Shown: positions 7,106 to 11,514 of the stretch, piece by piece | How the letters are laid out: the number at the start of each line of letters is the position of its first letter | Position numbering within the stretch: the first letter of the stretch is position 1 | Source of the DNA: Gammaproteobacteria bacterium | GTDB lineage: Bacteria; Pseudomonadota; Gammaproteobacteria; Chromatiales; Chromatiaceae | DNA: 11,514 nt | Assembly: GCA_006227775.1 (NCBI GenBank) | Contig: SBFV01000335.1 | Location: forward strand, 1-11,514 | Direction of reading: 5' to 3' | The notes under the pieces: model-generated | Told to the model about the DNA's origin: nothing | Database searches by the model: none | The model's input: only the letters and a program-made list of their open reading frames with translations | Position numbers and translations under genes: made by a program

Positions 7106-7146
7106 CGCTGCTGTCTTTCTCGTCTTAGATATTTTTTACAGCAGCG
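7106..7146. repeat. 9-bp inverted repeat in the amtB leader
   Basis: Arms CGCTGCTGT (7106-7114) and ACAGCAGCG (7138-7146) enclose a 23-base, mostly AT-rich loop containing a run of six T. It ends 52 bases before the amtB ATG and would lie in the leader RNA if the sigma-54 candidate is used. No T run follows the right arm, so it does not look like a terminator. Confidence 0.5.
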
Positions 7147-7198
7147 CCAATGCCGTACCCCCAACCCAACCGTCCCCGACCCCCAGAGATGATCGCCC

Positions 7199-8461
7199 AT
7201 GGAACAAATCGCCCATCTGGCCTATGCGCTGGATACCTTTTACTTGCTGGTCTCCGGCGCCCTGGTGATGTGGATGGCCGCCGGCTTCGCCATGCTGGAG
7301 GCGGGTCTGGTGCGGGCCAAGAACACGGCTGAGATCCTGACCAAGAATCTGGCCCTCTTCGCCATCGCCTCCCTCCTGTACCTGCTCCTCGGCTACGGTC
7401 TCATGTACCCCGCCGGGGGGAGCGGCCTTATCCCGGCCTTCGACGGGTTCGCCCTACTGGGAGATGACCTGGACATGCAGGCCGCGCTACCCGCACCCGG
7501 GGAGGGCGGCCACGCCCGGCTGGCGGATTTCTTCTTCCAGGTGGTGTTCGCCGCCACCGCCATGTCCATCGTCTCCGGCGCCGTCGCGGAGCGGATGAAG
7601 CTCTGGCCCTTCCTGCTCTTCTGCCTGGTCATGACCGGCGTCATTTACCCCATCCAGGGCTACTGGAGCTGGGGCGGCGGTTTCCTCGAGGAACGGGGGT
7701 TCAAGGACTTCGCCGGCTCCGGGGTGGTCCATCTGGCGGGGGCCAGCGCCGCCCTGGCCGGGGTGCTCCTGCTCGGCCCACGCCGGGGCAAGTACGGCAA
7801 GGACGGTTCCATCCATGCCATTCCCGGCGCCAACCTGCCCCTGGCGACCCTCGGCACCTTCATCCTCTGGCTGGGCTGGTTCGGCTTCTCCGGCGGGTCC
7901 GCCCTCAAGATCGCCGGCGTCGCCGAGGCCAACGCGGTGGCGACGGTCTTCGTCAATACCAATCTGGCCGCCGCCTCCGGCCTGCTGGCCGCCCTGATCG
8001 TCGGCCGTCTGCTGTTTGGTAAGGCCGACCTGACCCTGATCCTCAACGGCGCCCTGGCCGGCCTGGTGGCCATTACCGCCGAGCCACTGACGCCCGCCCC
8101 CCTGGCCGCCAGCCTGATCGGCGCCTTGGGGGGGACCCTGGTGGTCTTCGCCATCATCAGCCTGGACAAGCTGCGGATCGATGATCCCGTGGGCGCCATC
8201 TCGGTCCACGGTCTGGTGGGGATCTGGGGATTGCTGGCGGTGCCGCTCACCAACGCCGAGGCCAGCCTGAGCGCCCAGTTGCTTGGCATCGCCACCATCC
8301 TGGCCTGGGTCTTCCTCGCCTCCTTGCTCATCTGGTCCCTGCTCAAGGCCACCCTGGGCCTGCGGGTGGGGGAGGCCGAGGAATGGGAAGGGGTGGATGC
8401 GAGCGAGTGCGGTCTGATGGCCTACCCCGAATTCGTCGGCGCCAAGGGAGCCGGGCGCTGA
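7199..8461 (+). CDS. amtB: AmtB ammonium channel
   Basis: 420 residues; a trimeric inner-membrane channel of the Amt/Mep/Rh family that conducts ammonium. Seen: about 11 hydrophobic segments, beginning with LLVSGALVMWMAAGFAMLEAG (about 16-36) and the conserved MLEAGLVRAKN (32-42); FKDFAGSGVVHLAGASAAL (168-186) carrying the first pore histidine, His178; AISVHGLVGIWGLL (333-346) carrying the second, His337; and a cytoplasmic tail after about 385 ending SECGLMAYPEF, the part that in E. coli AmtB contacts GlnK. No typical cleavable signal peptide is evident; the protein begins almost directly with the first membrane segment. The ATG at 7199 fits the family opening; only a weak AGAGATGA precedes it. 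The usual partner glnK is not adjacent. It ends 5 bases from the convergent ureG end. A sigma-54 promoter candidate lies upstream. Confidence 0.96.
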   Translation: MEQIAHLAYALDTFYLLVSGALVMWMAAGFAMLEAGLVRAKNTAEILTKNLALFAIASLLYLLLGYGLMYPAGGSGLIPAFDGFALLGDDLDMQAALPAPGEGGHARLADFFFQVVFAATAMSIVSGAVAERMKLWPFLLFCLVMTGVIYPIQGYWSWGGGFLEERGFKDFAGSGVVHLAGASAALAGVLLLGPRRGKYGKDGSIHAIPGANLPLATLGTFILWLGWFGFSGGSALKIAGVAEANAVATVFVNTNLAAASGLLAALIVGRLLFGKADLTLILNGALAGLVAITAEPLTPAPLAASLIGALGGTLVVFAIISLDKLRIDDPVGAISVHGLVGIWGLLAVPLTNAEASLSAQLLGIATILAWVFLASLLIWSLLKATLGLRVGEAEEWEGVDASECGLMAYPEFVGAKGAGR

Positions 8462-8466
8462 AGGGG

Positions 8467-9102
8467 CTAGGTCCTGGAGTCCAGGGTCTCGTCGAGCATG
8501 CCCTGGTGGCGGATGAAGCGGACGACCTCGGCCAAGCCCTCCCCGGTCTTGAGATTGGTGAAAACGAAGGGCCGGTCACCGCGCATACGCCGGCTGTCGG
8601 CGGCCATGACCTTGAGGGATGCCCCCACGTAAGGCGCCAGATCGATCTTGTTGATCACCAGCAGGTCGGACCCGGTGATGCCAGGGCCGCCCTTGCGCGG
8701 GATCTTCTCGCCTTCGGCGACGTCAATGACGTAGATCGTCAGATCCGCCAGTTCCGGGCTGAAGGTGGCGGCAAGGTTGTCGCCACCGCTCTCGATGAAG
8801 ATCAGGTCGAGGTCCGGAAAGCGCTGGCACAGGTCCTCCACCGCCGCCAGATTCATGGAGGCGTCCTCGCGGATGGCGGTGTGAGGACAGCCACCGGTCT
8901 CCACGCCCAGGATGCGCTCCGGGGGGAGGGCGCCGGCCTGGGTGAGGATGCGGGCGTCCTCGCGGGTGTAGATATCGTTGGTCACCACCGCCAGGCTGTA
9001 GCTGTCGCGCAGGGCCTTGCACAGGGCCTCCAGCAGGGCGGTCTTGCCGGAGCCCACGGGGCCGCCCACGCCCAGGCGCAGGGGTTGCTTGTCGTCGTTC
9101 AT
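8467..9102 (-). CDS. ureG: UreG urease accessory GTPase
   Basis: 211 residues, full length. UreG is the SIMIBI-class GTPase that drives nickel delivery to urease with UreE, UreF and UreD. Seen: the P-loop GGPVGSGKT (13-21), the metal-binding Cys-Pro-His (72-74) in VETGGCPHTAIREDASMN, ESGGDNLAATFSPELAD (104-120) and the G4 motif NKID (151-154). The ATG has a strong GAGGAGG Shine-Dalgarno upstream and lies 11 bases after the ureF stop, so it is the last gene of the visible ureC-E-F-G series. It ends with TAG at 8467-8469, almost touching the end of the convergent amtB, with no room for a terminator between them. Confidence 0.97.
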   Translation of the reverse strand: MNDDKQPLRLGVGGPVGSGKTALLEALCKALRDSYSLAVVTNDIYTREDARILTQAGALPPERILGVETGGCPHTAIREDASMNLAAVEDLCQRFPDLDLIFIESGGDNLAATFSPELADLTIYVIDVAEGEKIPRKGGPGITGSDLLVINKIDLAPYVGASLKVMAADSRRMRGDRPFVFTNLKTGEGLAEVVRFIRHQGMLDETLDSRT

Positions 9103-9113
9103 GCCTTGCCTCC

Positions 9114-9818
9114 TCAGGAGCGGAACAGTCGGCAGTATTGGGTCTGATGCTGGCTGCTGGCGATGGCCAGGGCCGGGGCCGAGGCTCCCAGTTCCTCGTC
9201 GCTCAGGCTCAGGCCCCGCTGGACGGCCTCCACCAGGACGGGACCCAGGTCGCGCAACAGGCGCTGGCCGGCGGTCTGACCCAGGGGTATGAGTTTGACC
9301 CCGGCCAGGACCAGGTTCTCCAGCCAGGACCAGGCCAAGCCCAGGGCCGCCCGCGGCAGGGGGATACCCCAGCCGGCCGCCGCCAGGGCGAAACCGGCGC
9401 TCTGACAGGTCGCCAGGGTGGGGCGCCAGTCTTTGGCCAGAGGCACCTTCAGCTCGACCAGCAGGCTGGCCAGGGCGCGACCCCGGTGACGCTCCTCGTC
9501 ACGCAGCTCGCTCGTCTCCCGGTTGGCCAGCAGCCAGCGGCACCAGTCCCCCAGGGCCTGGCCGTCGCCAGCCAGCACGGCCCAGTGCAGGCGCGCCAGG
9601 ACGGGAATCTCGACGGCCGCCAGATTGGTGGTGGCGAGATCGGCCAGCCAGTCCCCCAGGCTGGCGGCGTCCCGCACCCAGCCCGCGGCCACCGCCCACT
9701 CCAGGCCCTGGGAGTAGCTGAAACCGCCGATGGGCAGGCTGCCGCTGCACAGTTGCAGCAGACGCATCAGGGCCAGATCGGTGATGTCTGGCGGTGGTCG
9801 TGATAGGGGAGCTTCCAC
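9114..9818 (-). CDS. ureF: UreF urease accessory protein
   Basis: 234 residues. UreF bridges UreD and UreG in the complex that loads nickel into apo-urease and regulates the UreG GTPase. It is mostly helical and cytoplasmic. Seen: the family opening LMRLLQLCSGSLPIGGFSYS (17-36) followed by QGLEWAV, the internal ELRDEERHRGRAL (103-115), the LPLGQ-like IPLGQTAGQRLL, and the C-terminal CRLFRS. The start is GTG at 9816-9818, 15 bases after the ureE stop. An ATG at codon 18 would cut into the conserved opening, so GTG is preferred, although only a weak GGCGAG precedes it. Confidence 0.95.
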   Translation of the reverse strand: MEAPLSRPPPDITDLALMRLLQLCSGSLPIGGFSYSQGLEWAVAAGWVRDAASLGDWLADLATTNLAAVEIPVLARLHWAVLAGDGQALGDWCRWLLANRETSELRDEERHRGRALASLLVELKVPLAKDWRPTLATCQSAGFALAAAGWGIPLPRAALGLAWSWLENLVLAGVKLIPLGQTAGQRLLRDLGPVLVEAVQRGLSLSDEELGASAPALAIASSQHQTQYCRLFRS

Positions 9819-9833
9819 TCAGCCGCTCGCCGG

Positions 9834-10511
9834 TCAGGCCAGATCGGGCTCATCCCCCCGCCACGCCGGGGGTCCGAGGGGGTCATGAGTCGGGTCCGCC
9901 CCCTCACCAGAGGCGGGGGTGTGCCTATGTCCATGGCCCTGGTCATGGGCCTGGCCGTGGCTGGTGCTCTCTCCATCAAGTTCGCCGGGGTCCTGACCCC
10001 GATCATGACCTTCGCCATGACGATGGGCGTGGCCGTGGCCATGGGCGTGATCCCGCGCCAGGTCATGGCCCCCGCCGCTGCCGGCATAGGCGCCGGGTTC
10101 GGGTTCGAAGGGCCCTTCCTCGCGGCCCACCGCCAGCCCCAGACTACGCAGCATGGCGTCCAGGACATGGTCGTGCCGATAGCGAAGCCGGCCAGCCTCG
10201 ATACCCAAGGGGACGTGGCGATTGCCCAGGTGGTAGCAGGCCCGGGCCAGCAGCAAGGGGTCCGGGCAGGACGCCACGGACAGGCTCTCCGGGGCGGCCC
10301 GCACCCGGACGGTCAGGCCCTGCGGGCTGGCCAGCAGATCGCCCTCCCGCAGGCTGAGCCCCCGCTCCAGGAAGAGCCCGGCCTCGCGGCCATCGTCCAG
10401 GGTCACCCGCAGGCGGCTCTTGATCCGGCTCGCCAGGGGCAGGGTCAGGGTGGCAACCGGCGTGGCGTCCCCGGCCTCCGCCTGGGTCAGAAGATGGGTC
10501 AGGCGAATCAT
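9834..10511 (-). CDS. ureE: UreE nickel metallochaperone with histidine-rich tail
   Basis: 225 residues from the chosen start. UreE is a dimeric cytoplasmic nickel chaperone that hands Ni(II) to UreG for urease activation. Seen: the N-terminal peptide-binding-like domain (1-75, with RVTLDDGREAGLFLERG at 35-51); the metal domain with ACYHLGNRHVPL (91-102) and YRHDHVLDAML (111-121), whose His99, His113 and His115 correspond to the known Ni-site residues; and a tail (149-209) with 14 histidines, often alternating with Gly, Ala or Asp. The ATG at 10509-10511 is supported by AAAGGG 8 bases upstream and by the usual opening MIRLT. The same frame is open upstream through a 9-base repeat array to an overlapping TTG at the ureC stop, so a longer form is possible. 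It lies between ureC and ureF in the normal operon order. Confidence 0.93.
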   Translation of the reverse strand: MIRLTHLLTQAEAGDATPVATLTLPLASRIKSRLRVTLDDGREAGLFLERGLSLREGDLLASPQGLTVRVRAAPESLSVASCPDPLLLARACYHLGNRHVPLGIEAGRLRYRHDHVLDAMLRSLGLAVGREEGPFEPEPGAYAGSGGGHDLARDHAHGHGHAHRHGEGHDRGQDPGELDGESTSHGQAHDQGHGHRHTPASGEGADPTHDPLGPPAWRGDEPDLA

Positions 10512-10519
10512 CAAACTTA

Positions 10520-10525
10520 CCCTTT
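10520..10525 (-). promoter_or_regulatory. ureE: Ribosome binding site supporting the ureE start
   Basis: The minus strand reads AAAGGGTAAGTTTGATG; AAAGGG ends 8 bases before the ATG at 10511. This favours the short UreE over the extended form, which has no visible Shine-Dalgarno. Confidence 0.6.
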
Positions 10526-10548
10526 GGCCACCCAGGCGCGGCCGGGCC

Positions 10549-10647
10549 GGCCCGGCAGGCCCGGCAGGCCCGGCTGGCCCGGCTGGCATGGCTGGCATGG
10601 CTGGCATGGCTGGCATGGCTGGCATGGCTGGCATGGCTGGCATGGCT
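10549..10647. repeat. Tandem array of eleven 9-bp units between ureC and ureE
   Basis: Reading the plus strand: two GGCCCGGCA, two GGCCCGGCT, then seven identical GGCATGGCT (10585-10647), followed by a partial GGCT. The gradient from one variant to the next suggests stepwise duplication by slippage. On the minus (sense) strand each of the seven units carries an ATG in frame with UreE, and a 9-base unit keeps that frame whatever the copy number. It is not a CRISPR array: there are no spacers. Confidence 0.95.
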
Positions 10648-10768
10648 GGCTGTGTGACATCTCGCCGTTGCGTTTGCTCTGATTCTGGCTTGGCCTCAGG
10701 CTCTGGCACTTGCTCTGGATCGGGATCTGGCTTGGGATCGGGGTTGGCATCAGCGTCAGGAGCGATCG

Positions 10769-11514
10769 TCAAAACAGAAAGTAACGTTGCGCCAGAGGCA
10801 GCTCGGTGGCGGGCTCGCACACCAGCAATTCGCCGTCGGCCCGCACCTGGTAGGTCTGGGGGTCCACCTCGATGTGGGGCTGCCAATCGTTGAGGCGCAT
10901 GTCGGCCTTGCGCAGCTCACGGCAGCGGGACACCACCCCGATCTGGCTGCGCAGCCCCAGCCGCTCCGGCACACCGGCCGCCGCGGCGGCCCTGGAGACG
11001 AAGGTCAGGCGCGTGGCCAGACGCGCCCCGCCCAGGGCGCCGAACATGGGCCGATAGTGCACCGGCTGGGGGGTGGGGATGGAGGCGTTGGGATCGCCCA
11101 TGGGCGCGGCGGCGATCATCCCGCCCTTGATGATGAGACTGGGCTTGACGCCAAAGAAGGCCGGCCGCCACAGCACCAGATCCGCCAGTTTGCCCACCTC
11201 GATGGAGCCCACCTCATGGCCAATGCCGTGGGTGATGGCGGGGTTGATGGCGTACTTGGCGATATAGCGCCGGGCGCGGCCATTGTCGTGGCGTGCCGGG
11301 TCGCCGGCCAGGCTGCCGCGCTGCGCCTTCATCTTGTGGGCCGTCTGCCAGGTACGGGTGATGACCTCCCCCACCCGGCCCATGGCCTGGCTGTCCGAGG
11401 AGATCATGGAGAAGGCCCCCAGGTCGTGGAGGATGTCCTCGGCAGCGATGGTCTCGCGGCGGATGCGTGACTCGGCGAAGGCGACGTCCTCGGCGATGGC
11501 GGGGGAGAGGTGAT
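10769..11514 (-). CDS. ureC: Urease alpha subunit UreC (C-terminal part, runs off window)
   Basis: The last 247 residues of the catalytic urease subunit; the N-terminal 320 or so, with most nickel ligands, lie beyond base 11514. Urease hydrolyses urea to ammonia and carbamate in the cytoplasm. Seen: the flap region beginning HLSPAIAEDVAFAESRIRRE, directly after the usual Cys-His pair; ETIAAEDILHDLGAFS; MISSDSQAMGRVGEV, whose Asp corresponds to the nickel ligand Asp360 of Klebsiella urease; THGIGHEVGSIEVGKLADLV; GGMIAAAPMGDPNASIPTPQ; VHYRPMFGALGG; and the canonical end QRYFLF. The reading frame is intact and no unusual substitution was noticed. It precedes ureE by an unusually long repeat-filled gap. 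Confidence 0.97.
   Translation of the reverse strand, partial: HLSPAIAEDVAFAESRIRRETIAAEDILHDLGAFSMISSDSQAMGRVGEVITRTWQTAHKMKAQRGSLAGDPARHDNGRARRYIAKYAINPAITHGIGHEVGSIEVGKLADLVLWRPAFFGVKPSLIIKGGMIAAAPMGDPNASIPTPQPVHYRPMFGALGGARLATRLTFVSRAAAAAGVPERLGLRSQIGVVSRCRELRKADMRLNDWQPHIEVDPQTYQVRADGELLVCEPATELPLAQRYFLF

Larger units (their letters stand above)
6566..7198. other. Divergent regulatory region between ppsR and amtB
   Basis: 633 bases without a convincing gene. It holds the start signals of both ppsR-bphP (minus) and amtB (plus). Seen: an AT-rich island near 6820-6845, a 10-bp inverted repeat at 6860-6889, three GATCGC units at 6967-6984, a sigma-54-like element at 7027-7043 overlapping a 9-bp direct repeat, and a 9-bp inverted repeat at 7106-7146. 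Only three TGT trinucleotides occur on the plus strand (6685, 6921, 7112) and none is followed by ACA after 12 bases, so no exact PpsR/CrtJ box is present. No glnK is found here. The open frames in this stretch read as low-complexity sequence with no family resemblance. Confidence 0.75.
10512..10772 (-). other. ureC-ureE gap; possible low-complexity extension of UreE
   Basis: An unusually long gap for a urease operon. In the UreE frame it has no stop and reads an acidic, proline-rich stretch (PDPKPDPDPEQVPEPEAKPE), then seven PAM and several GPA triplets, then RPRLGGQRVSL before the usual Met. A TTG at 10770-10772 overlaps the ureC stop as TTGA and could start a protein of about 312 residues. 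Other frames are also largely open because the repeats lack stops, so open reading alone is weak evidence. It is more likely non-coding spacer, but this is undecided. Confidence 0.3.

Noticed and set aside
6566..7198. Canonical PpsR/CrtJ operator TGT-N12-ACA
   Set aside because: All three TGT trinucleotides on the plus strand were checked and none has ACA at the required spacing; the motif is symmetric, so one strand is enough.
10585..10647. Tandem repeats considered as a CRISPR array
   Set aside because: Units are 9 bases and directly adjacent, with no spacers and no cas genes nearby.
10549..10647. PAM/GPA triplets considered as a collagen-like protein
   Set aside because: Only about four GPA triplets are present and no start or secretion signal supports a separate protein; simple repeat expansion explains them.
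1..11514. tRNA, rRNA, insertion sequences or attachment sites
   Set aside because: No cloverleaf-like segment, rRNA signature, transposase or paired terminal repeats with target duplications were recognised; the coding density and intact operons leave little room.

Overview
The window comes from a GC-rich genome and most likely from a photosynthetic gammaproteobacterium of the purple sulfur bacterium type (Chromatiaceae-like). This is inferred from a PpsR/CrtJ-type repressor of photosynthesis genes next to a bacteriophytochrome, set among gammaproteobacterial genes (yheS-like ABC-F, comM, ubiK) and nitrogen genes (amtB, urease). The species cannot be named from the sequence alone.

Layout from left to right. 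At 1-495 (minus) is the N-terminal part of an ABC-F ATPase like YheS. At 737-2761 (minus) is a probable ubiK-comM operon (ubiquinone-synthesis accessory factor, then a DNA-uptake branch-migration helicase) with a perfect TATAAT -10 box upstream. At 3003-6565 (minus) is a two-gene light-sensing unit: ppsR, overlapping by 7 bases the start of a 732-residue bacteriophytochrome. The phytochrome keeps its chromophore cysteine but ends in a PAS plus a short histidine-kinase-like stub with no ATPase domain. At 6566-7198 is a 633-base divergent regulatory region with several repeats and a good sigma-54 promoter candidate. At 7199-8461 (plus) is the ammonium channel amtB, ending only 5 bases from the convergent end of the urease operon. 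At 8467-11514 (minus) is the urease operon in the order ureC (C-terminal part), ureE, ureF, ureG; its upstream genes lie beyond the window.

How the parts fit together. Urease makes ammonia from urea, AmtB takes up ammonium, and the candidate sigma-54 promoter suggests nitrogen-limitation control of amtB. The ppsR-bphP pair resembles the phytochrome/PpsR switch known from photosynthetic Bradyrhizobium and Rhodopseudomonas, in which a far-red-sensing phytochrome relieves PpsR repression by direct contact. In many gammaproteobacteria ubiK is flanked by comM on one side and glnK-amtB on the other. Here the light-sensing pair occupies that place and no glnK is visible.

The most unusual features are: (1) the ppsR-bphP unit with a PpsR that lacks cysteines at the expected redox positions; (2) an 11-unit, 9-base tandem array between ureC and ureE that stays in frame with UreE and could encode a proline-rich N-terminal extension; (3) the structured amtB-ppsR intergenic region.
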